This document shows positions 17,319 through 25,734 of a stretch of 64,000 nucleotides of DNA, in pieces. The notes below the pieces were generated by a model that was not told where the DNA came from, made no database searches, and saw only the letters and a program-made list of their open reading frames with translations. How positions within the stretch are numbered: position 1 is the first letter of the stretch; the number at the start of each line of letters is the position of its first letter. A program made the translations under genes and the position numbers. The stretch comes from Flavobacterium sp. M31R6 (GTDB lineage Bacteria > Bacteroidota > Bacteroidia > Flavobacteriales > Flavobacteriaceae): positions 3,906,001 to 3,970,000 of the forward strand of contig NZ_CP054141.1 in the NCBI RefSeq assembly GCF_013284035.1, read 5' to 3'.

Positions 17319-17432
17319 ATCATTACTCTTTACAATTATTGCCAAACTTTTAATAGTCAACTAAACAAAATTAAAGAAACAACAAAAATTTTAAATTATT
17401 TAAATTTACGCCTTTTTATTGCAAGACTATTT

Positions 17433-18296
17433 TCAATGAAATTCACCAAATAATTTAGAAGCTTCATTATAAGCACTTTCAAAACTCATTGGACTGCAAT
17501 TGGTGTTTTCTTTTTGAACCGTAAAATAAGAGAGTAATTTCTCAGTAGGCATATTGCCCGTCAAATTATCTGTAGCCATGGGACATCCACCAAAACCTTG
17601 AATTGCACCATCAAAACGACGACAGCCTCCCTTATAGGCAGCATCAATTTTCTCAAGCCATTTATCGGGTGTGGTATGGAGATGGGCGCCAAATTCAATT
17701 TGAGGATATTGAGGAATCAAATTAGAAAACAAATAATCAATTACTTCGGGCGTAGAACTACCTACAGTATCGGAAAGTGATAAAATTTTCACTCCCATTG
17801 AAGCCAATTTTTCAGTCCATTGCGCCACAATTTCGACACTCCAAGGATCTCCATAAGGATTTCCAAAACCCATAGAGAGATAGGCTACAGTTTCTTTATT
17901 AGTCTTATCTGCTAGATTTAAAATCTCATCTAAGGTCACCAAAGATTCTGCGATTGTTTTATGCGTATTTCGCATTTGAAAATTCTCGGAAATCGAAAAA
18001 GGAAACCCTAAATATTGAATAGCGGCATGCTCAGAAGCTAGTGTTGCTCCTTGCAAATTGGCAACAATAGCCAATAATTTACTTGTTGTTTTGGATAAAT
18101 CAAGTTGCGCTAAAACTTCGGCAGTATCTTGCATTTGAGGTATGGCTTTCGCCGAAACAAAACTCCCAAAATCAATGGTATCAAAACCTACACGCAATAA
18201 AGATTGTAAATAAGCTACCTTTCTTTCGGTAGGAATAAAAGCTTTTATGCCTTGCATCGCGTCTCGTGGACACTCAATAATTTTTATTGCCTTCAT
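17433..18296 (-). CDS. HMG-CoA lyase-like (HMGL) TIM-barrel enzyme
   Basis: The 287-residue protein resembles hydroxymethylglutaryl-CoA lyase, which splits HMG-CoA to acetoacetate and acetyl-CoA in leucine degradation. The N-terminus IKIIECPRDAMQG, the metal-site HLHTT and the cysteine-loop GFGGCPMATDNLTGN are visible. The usual ALGCPYEG-type segment reads here SMGFGNPYGD. The ATG at 18296 is preferred because the earlier in-frame codon is only a TTG. It lies 57 bp downstream of pyrD on the same strand. A related acyl-CoA or citramalate-type lyase cannot be excluded. Confidence 0.82.
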   Translation of the reverse strand: MKAIKIIECPRDAMQGIKAFIPTERKVAYLQSLLRVGFDTIDFGSFVSAKAIPQMQDTAEVLAQLDLSKTTSKLLAIVANLQGATLASEHAAIQYLGFPFSISENFQMRNTHKTIAESLVTLDEILNLADKTNKETVAYLSMGFGNPYGDPWSVEIVAQWTEKLASMGVKILSLSDTVGSSTPEVIDYLFSNLIPQYPQIEFGAHLHTTPDKWLEKIDAAYKGGCRRFDGAIQGFGGCPMATDNLTGNMPTEKLLSYFTVQKENTNCSPMSFESAYNEASKLFGEFH

Positions 18297-18353
18297 AACG
18301 TTCAAATATATAAAAAGGTTTTGAGTTACAAAGAAAGAAAAATCGTTATCCTA

Positions 18354-19403
18354 CTATTTTTTTGACAAAATTGCTTTGTTTATTTTCTTCACCAATGCCG
18401 GGCCTTCATAGATAAAACCCGTATATAATTGTATTAAACTGGCACCAGCTTCTAATTTTTCTAAAGCATCCTCTGCAGTATGTATTCCTCCAACTCCTAT
18501 AATCGGGAATGCCTTATTGCTTTTTTGAGACAGAAAACGAATCACTTCAGTAGAACGTGAAGTCAATGGTTTTCCGGATAACCCACCAGTTTCCGTTTGA
18601 TTGCAAGATTTTAATCCACTTCGGGAAATTGTAGTATTGGTTGCGATTACACCTGCAATCTTAGTTTCTTTTACAATATCAATAATGTCGAGTAATTGCT
18701 CATCGGTAAGATCCGGAGCAATTTTAAGCAGTATTGGTTTAGCTCCGCTCGATTCGGCTCCGCCTCGGGTTTGCTTTGGCTTCGCCAAATTTTTATTCTG
18801 TAAAGTTTGAAGTAATTGAGTAAGCGGTTCTTTTTCCTGTAATGCTCTAAGATTTGGCGTGTTAGGAGAACTCACATTGACTACAAAATAATCCACATAA
18901 TCGTATAAGGCGTCAAAACAAATCTCATAATCTGAAGTAGCATCTTCGTTTAAAGTCACTTTATTTTTTCCGATATTTCCTCCGATAAGAACACCGTTAT
19001 TTTCTTTTAACCGTTCAACCGCTTCCAGAACACCTCCATTATTAAAACCCATTCTATTAATAATTGCCGAATCTTCGACCAAACGAAATATTCTTTTTTT
19101 ATCATTTCCGGGTTGTCCTTTTGGAGTAAGTGTCCCAATTTCGATAAACCCAAAACCGAAATTAGACAGTTCTTTATATAAAACAGCATTTTTATCAAAA
19201 CCAGCAGCTAACCCTACAGGGTTTTTAAACTTTAAACCAAAAACTTCGGTTTCTAATCTTTTGTCATTTACTTGATATAAAAATCTAAAAAGTGAAGGAA
19301 CTCCTGGAATTTTTGAGACTATTCTAATTAATGAAAAAGTAAAGTGATGCACTTTTTCAGGGTCAAAACAAAAAAGAATAGGACGTATAAAAATCTTGTA
19401 CAT
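18354..19403 (-). CDS. pyrD: Dihydroorotate dehydrogenase, quinone-dependent (class 2)
   Basis: The 349-residue FMN enzyme oxidises dihydroorotate to orotate at the inner membrane and passes electrons to quinone. The N-terminal helical membrane-binding part ([16 protein letters not shown]), [19 protein letters not shown] and the class-2 catalytic-serine region [12 protein letters not shown] are present. An unusual GC-rich block at about 18738-18790 encodes [17 protein letters not shown], around residues 204-221. The surrounding sequence is otherwise AT-rich, so this looks like an in-frame palindromic insertion in a surface loop. The frame is intact, so the enzyme is probably active. Confidence 0.95.
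   Translation of the reverse strand: MYKIFIRPILFCFDPEKVHHFTFSLIRIVSKIPGVPSLFRFLYQVNDKRLETEVFGLKFKNPVGLAAGFDKNAVLYKELSNFGFGFIEIGTLTPKGQPGNDKKRIFRLVEDSAIINRMGFNNGGVLEAVERLKENNGVLIGGNIGKNKVTLNEDATSDYEICFDALYDYVDYFVVNVSSPNTPNLRALQEKEPLTQLLQTLQNKNLAKPKQTRGGAESSGAKPILLKIAPDLTDEQLLDIIDIVKETKIAGVIATNTTISRSGLKSCNQTETGGLSGKPLTSRSTEVIRFLSQKSNKAFPIIGVGGIHTAEDALEKLEAGASLIQLYTGFIYEGPALVKKINKAILSKK
18738..18790 (-). repeat. GC-rich palindromic insertion inside pyrD
   Basis: On the minus strand it contains TTTGGCGAAGCCAAA, GGCGGAGCC and AGCGGAGCT, three short dyads in about 50 bp. The insert is in frame and much richer in GC than the rest of the gene. Confidence 0.5.
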
Positions 19404-19532
19404 AGTTCAAATATTGGTTGGCACAAAAGTAAAGAAATGTTTTTAGTTTTAAGGCATAGAAATGCGTTTAAAGCCGTTCATTTGTTAAATTCCCGAACAA
19501 AATTCACATTACATTAAATTCATTTAGACACA

Positions 19533-19569
19533 AAAAAAAATAAAAAACGACACGAAAGCATCGTTTTTT
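19533..19569 (-). terminator. Intrinsic terminator after the NTF2-like lipoprotein gene
   Basis: AAAAAACGA and TCGTTTTTT form a 9 bp stem around a 10 nt loop. On the minus strand a further T-rich tract follows. Confidence 0.7.
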
Positions 19570-19598
19570 ATTTTCACCAACCAATTAACAATTAAATT

Positions 19599-20138
19599 TT
19601 ACTTTGGAAGAGCTGCATTTACAGCAGCTTTATCTATATATTGAATAACTCGATCCACCTTATCATGCGAATCAAAATGATAATCCGTATGTATCCACTG
19701 AGTCATTTCTTTTCCTTTTCTATATTTTGCCGTTGTTTTGTACCAAGCTAGCAACCAAACTCCTTTGGCCTCCACGCTTTGAGGTCTATTTACCATAATA
19801 GGCAAAAATATGGCATCACTGAATTTAATGGTTTCAATTACATTGGCTCTTCTTTGTTTCCAATAAGATGCTATTGCTGGTTTCCCTACCAAACTATCTC
19901 CACTATTCCATACGTAAACCGCACTATCGGCATATATTTCCATCCAGCTATCCATGTCTCCTTTTTCCATAGCTACTAGCGTTTTCTTGCCTATTTCAGC
20001 ATATTTAGGATCGGCAAATTCAGCAGGTTTTGCAACTGTGTCATCAGTCGCAACTGTCTTATCCATTCCTTTGGATTCTTCTTTTTTACAACTTACAATT
20101 AGGAAAAAACAACAAACAATCAATAGGATTTTTTTCAT
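19599..20138 (-). CDS. NTF2/SnoaL-like lipoprotein
   Basis: The 179-residue protein has a signal sequence with lipobox IVSC at residue 17, followed by KKEES, so it is probably an envelope lipoprotein. Residues about 45-170 resemble the nuclear-transport-factor-2-like cone fold: a helix (YAEIGKKTLVAMEKGDMDSWMEIYADSAVYVW) followed by long strands including VEAKGVWLLAWYKTTAKYR. Such domains often bind small ligands; no activity can be assigned. It is transcribed alone with a downstream terminator. Confidence 0.75.
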   Translation of the reverse strand: MKKILLIVCCFFLIVSCKKEESKGMDKTVATDDTVAKPAEFADPKYAEIGKKTLVAMEKGDMDSWMEIYADSAVYVWNSGDSLVGKPAIASYWKQRRANVIETIKFSDAIFLPIMVNRPQSVEAKGVWLLAWYKTTAKYRKGKEMTQWIHTDYHFDSHDKVDRVIQYIDKAAVNAALPK

Positions 20139-20461
20139 AGCTTAAATATTTAAAGTATCAAAATATTTAGATTAAGCTATCTCTAGAAAGGGTACGTAAA
20201 TTTAACTAAAAAACTAATAGGTTTACTTAAAATTTAAAAATAAATTAACTGATTATCAATTTTTTACATTAAAAAGTTTAACACTAACATAAACCATCAT
20301 TATTCTTATTTTAAGACAAAAATTGAATCTTTTTTTTAAAACCTCACAATTTAAACAAGAATAAATTTGATGTGTTTTTGATGGGATTTTTCAAACCTGA
20401 AGTGAAGCAGTGTTAAACTATATTTGGAATTCATAGTTTGAACCAAATAAAGAACCCTTTT
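20139..20461. other. Intergenic, divergent promoter region
   Basis: An AT-rich gap between the divergent NTF2-like and glucanase genes. Apart from the -7 box at 20419-20426, nothing is recognised in it. Confidence 0.5.
20419..20426 (+). promoter_or_regulatory. Promoter -7 box of the GH128-like gene
   Basis: TATATTTG fits TAnnTTTG and lies 35 bp before the ATG at 20462. Transcription would start at about 20433, leaving the in-frame TTG at 20438 only a few bases from the 5' end. Confidence 0.5.
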
Positions 20462-21946
20462 ATGTTTAAAATAATAACCTTTATCATTATATGGATTAGC
20501 TCCTTGTTTTGCAGTTGCCTTTTTGCACAAGTAAGTCCCAAAAGAGGAGTTGCTTATGGGAACCATTCCGTTTCAGATTTGAACACCTTAAAACCAGGAA
20601 TTTCTTGGTGGTATAATTGGTCTTCCGAACCCGAATCTGATGTAAATGCTAGCTACGAGAGTTTGGGAGTAGAATTTGTACCAATGGCTTGGGGAAAAGT
20701 GAACAATCCCGATGCTTTTATTGCAACGATAAAACCCGGAGCTAAATATTTATTGGCCTTTAACGAACCTAACTTCAATGATGGCTCACGATTAACACCC
20801 CAAGAAGCAGTTGATGCTTGGCCAAATATTGAAAAGATCGCTTCCGCAAAAGGCTTGGAAATCGTGAGTGCCTCTCCAGCCTACAATGGCCCTTCCAATT
20901 ATGGCGGATACCAAAGTCCAATTGCCTGGCACGATGAATTCTTTCGCCTTTGCCCAACTTGCAAAGTAGACTATATTGCTTTTCATACTTATGATGCCAC
21001 ATCGAGTTCGGTAATTGGGGTTACTGATGGATTAAAGAAATACAACATCCCTATTTGGGTAACCGAATTTGCCAACAGAGTAGTACAATCAGCTACAGAG
21101 AAAACCAATTTCATGAAAGAGATTACAACTGCTTTTGAAAATGACCCTGATATTTATCGCTATTCTTGGTTTACCTGCAGGGTTCCTTCGGATTGGACGG
21201 ATATGCTGGAAGGGCAATTACTTGCTGCCAATAGTGGAGAAATAAGACCAATAGGAACGGCCTATCTGAATGTCCCATATACTTCCAAAAAAATGAATGT
21301 GCCTGGCAGAATTACAGCCAACAAACATTACCGCCGTAGAGGGACTGGTCTGCAAAACACCACCGATGGAGGCACAACCCAAAATGTATGTTTTACGGAT
21401 GCTGGAGACTGGGGAGAATACATGATAAATGTTAGCCAAAGCAGTTCTTACAAAATGACTTTTCGGGTAGCTTCTTTAATTCAGGGAAAATTTGACATCA
21501 GCGTAAATGGCGTGATTGTAAAAACGGACGAAACTTTTGAACCTACTGGAGGATTACAAACCTACACTGACAAAATAGTTTCCGGAATCAACTTGCCACA
21601 AGGAGAAAACTACATCAAGATCCTCTATAAATCGAAATTTAATTTTAATTATATTGATGTAGTTGACGAAAACAATCTTGGAATTCATGATGAAATCTTA
21701 GAAAACAAATCGGATGTTTTTTATCCAAATCCTTTCACAAACGAAGCCACATTCCAAATTAAAAGTAAAACTACCGAACCACTTTTTCTTAAGATAATTG
21801 ACATGAAAGGTACGGTTTGTTTTTCCAGCAATGATTTTCATACCAATCAAAAAATAACGATTGGTAACCATTTAGCAAATGGCATTTACGCCGTTACTGC
21901 TATTTATGGAGATACACAGAAAACATTCAAAGTAATTAAGAATTAA
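20462..21946 (+). CDS. Secreted GH128-like endo-beta-1,3-glucanase with CBM6-like and type IX sorting domains
   Basis: The 494-residue protein begins with a signal peptide ending CLFAQ. The catalytic part (about residues 25-270) matches the Asl1/GH128 glycosyl hydrolase core: GISWWYNW, LLAFNEPNFND with E102, and IWVTEFAN with E202 as the likely acid/nucleophile pair. Residues about 290-400 look like a CBM6-type beta-sandwich (DAGDWGEYMINV through NYIKILY). The tail from about 415 (FYPNPFTNEATFQI to KVIKN) is a type A T9SS C-terminal domain, so the enzyme is exported across the outer membrane. Beta-1,3-glucan such as laminarin is the probable substrate. The ATG at 20462 gives a clean signal peptide. 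Confidence 0.85.
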   Translation: MFKIITFIIIWISSLFCSCLFAQVSPKRGVAYGNHSVSDLNTLKPGISWWYNWSSEPESDVNASYESLGVEFVPMAWGKVNNPDAFIATIKPGAKYLLAFNEPNFNDGSRLTPQEAVDAWPNIEKIASAKGLEIVSASPAYNGPSNYGGYQSPIAWHDEFFRLCPTCKVDYIAFHTYDATSSSVIGVTDGLKKYNIPIWVTEFANRVVQSATEKTNFMKEITTAFENDPDIYRYSWFTCRVPSDWTDMLEGQLLAANSGEIRPIGTAYLNVPYTSKKMNVPGRITANKHYRRRGTGLQNTTDGGTTQNVCFTDAGDWGEYMINVSQSSSYKMTFRVASLIQGKFDISVNGVIVKTDETFEPTGGLQTYTDKIVSGINLPQGENYIKILYKSKFNFNYIDVVDENNLGIHDEILENKSDVFYPNPFTNEATFQIKSKTTEPLFLKIIDMKGTVCFSSNDFHTNQKITIGNHLANGIYAVTAIYGDTQKTFKVIKN

Positions 21947-22328
21947 AGCTTAATTCCATAATTTATAACTTTTGATTTATATCTAATTTTGTTGGTTGCA
22001 GTTGCTCGCGTGAGGGATTATAGTGGAGCTCTTTTTTCTTTTCAATTGCCACGGGTTTAAACCCGTGGCAATTGAAAAGAAAAAAAGCGGGAACGGAAAG
22101 CCCGACCCGTAGTTTTTCACGAAGGGTCACGCCCAAATAATACCTGCCATTTTAATACAGTCTATTTTAATTTTTTTTAGTTTTACAAATTTACGCAGGC
22201 AGAGAGTGCAAAACACGTAATACATTTCAACTGTTTTCCTTTCAAAAACAAAATAACCCAATAAAACAGTAAGTAAAACCAGATTACCCACTTAACGGTA
22301 TTTAATAGCGTACATTAGACAAAAAATA
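21947..22328. other. Intergenic stretch with family-2 palindrome
   Basis: Contains the element at 22003-22133. The remaining AT-rich sequence up to the YkgJ-like gene shows nothing I recognise. Confidence 0.6.
22003..22133. repeat. Family-2 palindromic element with 54 bp perfect palindrome
   Basis: Arms 22032-22058 and 22059-22085 are exact reverse complements with no loop, centred on GGGTTTAAACCC. Outside them are GAGGGATTATAGTGGAGC and GCGGGAACGGAAAGCCCGAC. A side hairpin (GACCCGT/ACGAAGGGTC) and an outer stem GCGTGA/TCACGC close the element, so the transcript could fold into a three-way structure. Confidence 0.75.
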
Positions 22329-22937
22329 ATGTCTATAGAACATAAAGTTCAACTGATTGAAGAATTATTTGACCGCCTAGAGAATGAAATAACTAATTTC
22401 AAATCAGAAACAAATTTACATTGTCTTACAGGTTGTGGTCAGTGCTGTTCAAAACCAAATATAGACGCTTCGCCTTTAGAATTTTTACCATGGGCCTTTT
22501 ACTTATTTTTAAATGGAAAAGCCGAAACTGTTTTAGAAGAACTAAATACCAAAACCAGTACTTTTTGTCATTTATACCAATCGCTTTCAACTACAGACAA
22601 CAAAAACGGCAGATGCACGGACTATAAATACCGTGGATTAATTTGCAGACTTTTTGGCTATGCCGCCAGTAGAGATAAATATGGCGAGCTACGATTAAAT
22701 ACCTGTAAAATCATAAAAGAGAACCAACAGGAAAACTACAACAATACCGAAGAAGCAATTAGCAAAGGATTGTATGTTCCTATTTTTTCGGACTATTATA
22801 TGCGATTAACGCAAATTGACCAGAGACTTGGAATTACTTTACTTCCCATCAATGAAGCCTTAAAAATGGCTATTGAAGAAGTCCTGCATTATTACGCTTA
22901 TAGGCCTTTTCCAGGAGGACTTGAAAATATTGCCTAG
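22329..22937 (+). CDS. YkgJ-family cysteine cluster protein
   Basis: The 202-residue protein carries the zinc/iron-chelating YkgJ-type cysteine cluster: HCLTGCGQCCSKPN near residues 31-44, then C79, CTDY and CRLFGYAAS at about 97-112, and a later CKII. These cysteines probably bind an Fe-S cluster or metal; the biological role of the family is not established. It is cytosolic, with no signal peptide. It lies 86 bp upstream of the dienelactone-hydrolase-like gene, and no clear promoter separates them. Confidence 0.82.
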   Translation: MSIEHKVQLIEELFDRLENEITNFKSETNLHCLTGCGQCCSKPNIDASPLEFLPWAFYLFLNGKAETVLEELNTKTSTFCHLYQSLSTTDNKNGRCTDYKYRGLICRLFGYAASRDKYGELRLNTCKIIKENQQENYNNTEEAISKGLYVPIFSDYYMRLTQIDQRLGITLLPINEALKMAIEEVLHYYAYRPFPGGLENIA

Positions 22938-23023
22938 AATTAAAAATTCACTTATACGCAATTATCAATAATACAAAAACAATCGCTTTTTTTTCTAAAT
23001 TAGTTGGGCCAAATAAAAAACCC

Positions 23024-23917
23024 ATGAAAAAACTAACCAAGGAAGATATCAGTCAGGAAATTTTTGATCTATATGATGACTATGCCCATAATAAAATTGA
23101 GAGAAGGCAATTTATCGAAAAACTGTCCCTGTTTGCAATAGGAAGCATAACTGTACCGTCTCTCCTTAGCTTTATGACTCCCAATTATGTGGATTCTATC
23201 ACAATCAAACCCAATGATCCAAGAATAAAATCAGAATACATAACCTATCAATCTCCAAAAGGCGGTGGGGCAATCAAAGGACTTTTATCACAACCAACGG
23301 AAACCAAAAAAAAATTACCCGGAATCATTGTCGTACACGAGAATCGAGGATTGAATCCCTATATTGAAGATGTAGGAAGAAGAGCGGCTCTGGAAGGCTT
23401 CATTACTTTGGCTCCCGATGCACTATCTCCACTGGGAGGTTATCCCGGAAATGATGATGCGGGAAGGGAACTTCAAAAGAAACGCACCCGAGAAGAAATG
23501 CTCAAAGACTTTATTGCAGCCTACGGATATCTAAAATCCCATAAAGACTGTAATGGTTATGTAGGTGTTGTTGGATTTTGTTTTGGAGGCTGGATTGCCA
23601 ATATGATGGCGGTAAAAATCCCGACTTTATCCGCAGCAATTCCGTATTACGGTGGACAACCCACAGCGGAAGAAGCCGAAAAAATAACGACTCCAATTAT
23701 GCTTCACTATGCCGGTTTAGACACCCGCGTCAATGAGGGATGGCCTGCTTATGAAGCCATTCTCAAAAAGAATAAAGTCGAAAATAATGCTTATTTCTAT
23801 CCAGGAGTAAACCACGGTTTTCACAACAATACCACTCCTCGATATGATGAAGCCGCTGCTACTTTATCATGGACCCGAACCATTGATTTTTTTAAGGAGA
23901 AACTCAAAAAAAAATAA
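23024..23917 (+). CDS. Dienelactone hydrolase family protein with possible Tat signal
   Basis: The 297-residue alpha/beta hydrolase has the nucleophile elbow GFCFGGW with cysteine near residue 185, as in dienelactone hydrolases. An aspartate in HYAGLDTRVN and the histidine in YPGVNHGFHN complete the triad. Residues 27-53 (ERRQFIEKLSLFAIGSITVPSLLSF) follow a twin-arginine-like RRQF, suggesting export or membrane anchoring after a 26-residue cytosolic segment. The substrate is unknown. The SRPBCC gene follows after 18 bp, probably in the same operon. Confidence 0.85.
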   Translation: MKKLTKEDISQEIFDLYDDYAHNKIERRQFIEKLSLFAIGSITVPSLLSFMTPNYVDSITIKPNDPRIKSEYITYQSPKGGGAIKGLLSQPTETKKKLPGIIVVHENRGLNPYIEDVGRRAALEGFITLAPDALSPLGGYPGNDDAGRELQKKRTREEMLKDFIAAYGYLKSHKDCNGYVGVVGFCFGGWIANMMAVKIPTLSAAIPYYGGQPTAEEAEKITTPIMLHYAGLDTRVNEGWPAYEAILKKNKVENNAYFYPGVNHGFHNNTTPRYDEAAATLSWTRTIDFFKEKLKKK

Positions 23918-23935
23918 TTACAAAATTTCAATATC

Positions 23936-24376
23936 ATGAACCTGATAGCCAAAGCAACAATACAAATACAAAAACCGATTGAAGAAGTTTTTGAAGGAAT
24001 TGTAAATCCCGAAAAGATGACGAATTATTTCATATCTGAAAGTAGCGGACGAATGGAAACTGGAAAAGAATTGATTTGGAAATTTCCCGAATTCCCAGTT
24101 GAAGTTACCATAAAAGACATCCAAATTGAAATCAATCGTTCAGTTTCATATGTTTGGGATCCGAAAACCGTCGTGAAAATCATATTGGAAGAACAACCCG
24201 ACAAAAGCACCGTTATAAAAGTAACAGAAGACGGAAAAACATACAACGAAGCCAACCTGAAATGGGCTCTAGGAAACACAGAAGGCTGGGCAAATTTTCT
24301 TGCCTGCATGAAAGCCTATCTCGAATATGGAATACAACTTCGCAAGGGAGCATTTGACTTTATGCGCGAAAATTAA
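23936..24376 (+). CDS. SRPBCC (AHSA1-type) domain protein
   Basis: The 146-residue protein has the START-like/AHSA1 pattern: IQKPIEEVFEGIVNPEKMTNYF at the N-terminus, central strands including YVWDPKTVVKIILEEQPDKSTVIKVTEDG, and the C-terminal helix TEGWANFLACMKAYLEYG. Members bind hydrophobic ligands or act as Hsp90 co-factors; the specific function is unknown. It follows the dienelactone-hydrolase-like gene by 18 bp, suggesting co-transcription. Confidence 0.85.
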   Translation: MNLIAKATIQIQKPIEEVFEGIVNPEKMTNYFISESSGRMETGKELIWKFPEFPVEVTIKDIQIEINRSVSYVWDPKTVVKIILEEQPDKSTVIKVTEDGKTYNEANLKWALGNTEGWANFLACMKAYLEYGIQLRKGAFDFMREN

Positions 24377-24511
24377 AGAAAACAATTTATTTGAAATCCT
24401 GATTCCATTAAAAAGTTCCATTTGAAGAGTCTTAAAAAGTTAAATCCTATTTTGAGGCTTTTTCCACAACACTACACGAAAGATTATACTTAATAATTTA
24501 TTGTCTTTTAT

Positions 24512-24541
24512 TTTGATAAGATGTTAATTTATTTATTTTTG
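24512..24541 (+). promoter_or_regulatory. Complete Bacteroidota promoter of the TIGR02117 gene
   Basis: TTTG at 24512-24515, an 18 bp spacer, then TATTTTTG at 24534-24541 make a full -33/-7 pair. Transcription should begin near 24548. The ATG at 24521 falls inside the promoter and cannot be the start. Confidence 0.7.
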
Positions 24542-24586
24542 TATCTTAACAATAAGATCATATTTAAAAATTATAAACTGACATCA

Positions 24587-25261
24587 TTGAAAAAAGCATT
24601 AAAAATTACTCTCAAAATATTTTTGGCATTCTTTGGATTTATATTTCTATACATAATAGCTGTATTTTCCCTTTCTAAAATTACGGTAAATCAAGAGCCG
24701 GATACAAAACCTGAAGTAGAAGTTTACATTTTGACAAATGGCGTCCATACTGACATTGTAGTACCTATAAGAAACGAACAAATTGACTGGAGCAAACAAA
24801 TAAAATTTGAAAACACAAAAATAGCAGATTCTACATACAAATATTTGGCAATGGGCTGGGGCGACAAAGGTTTTTATTTAGAAACTCCCGAATGGTCAGA
24901 CTTAAAAACTTCGGTTGCATTTAAAGCCGCCACCGGTTTAAGTACTACTGCAATTCATGCAACCTATTACAAAAAAATGACTGAAGGTGATGATTGCAAA
25001 AAAATGATGATAAGTAAGGAGCAATACGATCGTTTAATAAAATACATCGCCGAAAGTTTTCAAAAGGATGCCTCAGGTAATTTTTTAAACATAAAAACAG
25101 ATGCAAATTACGGAAAAACAGATGCCTTCTATGAAGCTAATGGAAGCTATAGCTTATTTCATACTTGCAATACCTGGGCAAATAGTGGCCTAAAGGCCAG
25201 TGGTCAAAAATGTTGTTTTTGGACAGCTTTAGATTCAGGGATTTTTTCAAAATATAAATAA
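24587..25261 (+). CDS. TIGR02117/DUF2459 family protein
   Basis: The protein is a single-pass envelope protein with one N-terminal hydrophobic segment (ITLKIFLAFFGFIFLYIIAVF). The family core follows: VEVYILTNGVHTDIVVPI, KYLAMGWGDKGFYLETPEW, and near the C-terminus FHTCNTWANSGLKASGQKCCFW. The function of the family is unknown; in other bacteria it is sometimes linked to polyhydroxyalkanoate loci. I place the start at the TTG at 24587 because the in-frame ATG at 24521 lies within the promoter; no other ATG precedes the membrane segment. It is co-transcribed with the yiaA-like gene 13 bp downstream. Confidence 0.78.
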   Translation: MKKALKITLKIFLAFFGFIFLYIIAVFSLSKITVNQEPDTKPEVEVYILTNGVHTDIVVPIRNEQIDWSKQIKFENTKIADSTYKYLAMGWGDKGFYLETPEWSDLKTSVAFKAATGLSTTAIHATYYKKMTEGDDCKKMMISKEQYDRLIKYIAESFQKDASGNFLNIKTDANYGKTDAFYEANGSYSLFHTCNTWANSGLKASGQKCCFWTALDSGIFSKYK

Positions 25262-25274
25262 AAACAAATTAAAC

Positions 25275-25670
25275 ATGGTACAAAAAACATCTAATGCCTT
25301 TATAGCGGCATCTTGGGTAGCTCTTGGAGCTGGAACAGTTGGATATATAGCTGGGCTTGCCAGAGCTGAAATGCTTTTAAATGAAAAAGGGTATTATTTT
25401 ACAGTCTTAATGTTTGGCCTTTTTGCTGTGGTTTCATTGCAAAAAAGTGTTAGAGACAGACTTGAAAAACTTCCGGTAACCGATATTTATTACAGTATTT
25501 GTTGGTTCGGAACTATTCTATCAATCGTATTATTAACAGTTGGACTTTGGAATGCGACAATTTTACCAAGCGAAAAAGGCTTTTATGCTTTTGCTTTTTT
25601 ATTAGCCTTGTTTGGTGCTATTTCTGTTCAGAAAAACACTAGAGACAATATGGCTTTCTCAAACGAGTAA
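25275..25670 (+). CDS. yiaA: YiaA/YiaB-type inner membrane protein
   Basis: The 131-residue protein has four hydrophobic segments arranged as two repeated two-helix units. Each is followed by a matching cytosolic motif (SLQKSVRDRLEKLP near residue 56 and SVQKNTRDNM near 120), the signature of YiaA. Both repeats also contain LNEKGYYFTVLMFGLFA or PSEKGFYAFAFLLALFG. The role of the family is unknown. It is the second gene of a two-gene unit and ends before a bidirectional terminator. Confidence 0.88.
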   Translation: MVQKTSNAFIAASWVALGAGTVGYIAGLARAEMLLNEKGYYFTVLMFGLFAVVSLQKSVRDRLEKLPVTDIYYSICWFGTILSIVLLTVGLWNATILPSEKGFYAFAFLLALFGAISVQKNTRDNMAFSNE

Positions 25671-25690
25671 AACTTAAAAAAAATCAACAA

Positions 25691-25715
25691 AAAAGCCCCA
25701 AAAATTGGGGCTTTT
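25691..25715. terminator. Bidirectional terminator between yiaA and carB
   Basis: AAAAGCCCC and GGGGCTTTT form a 9 bp stem around a 7 nt loop. T runs flank it on both strands, serving the convergent yiaA and carB transcripts. Confidence 0.85.
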
Positions 25716-25734
25716 TCAATATCTAAACTCGAGC

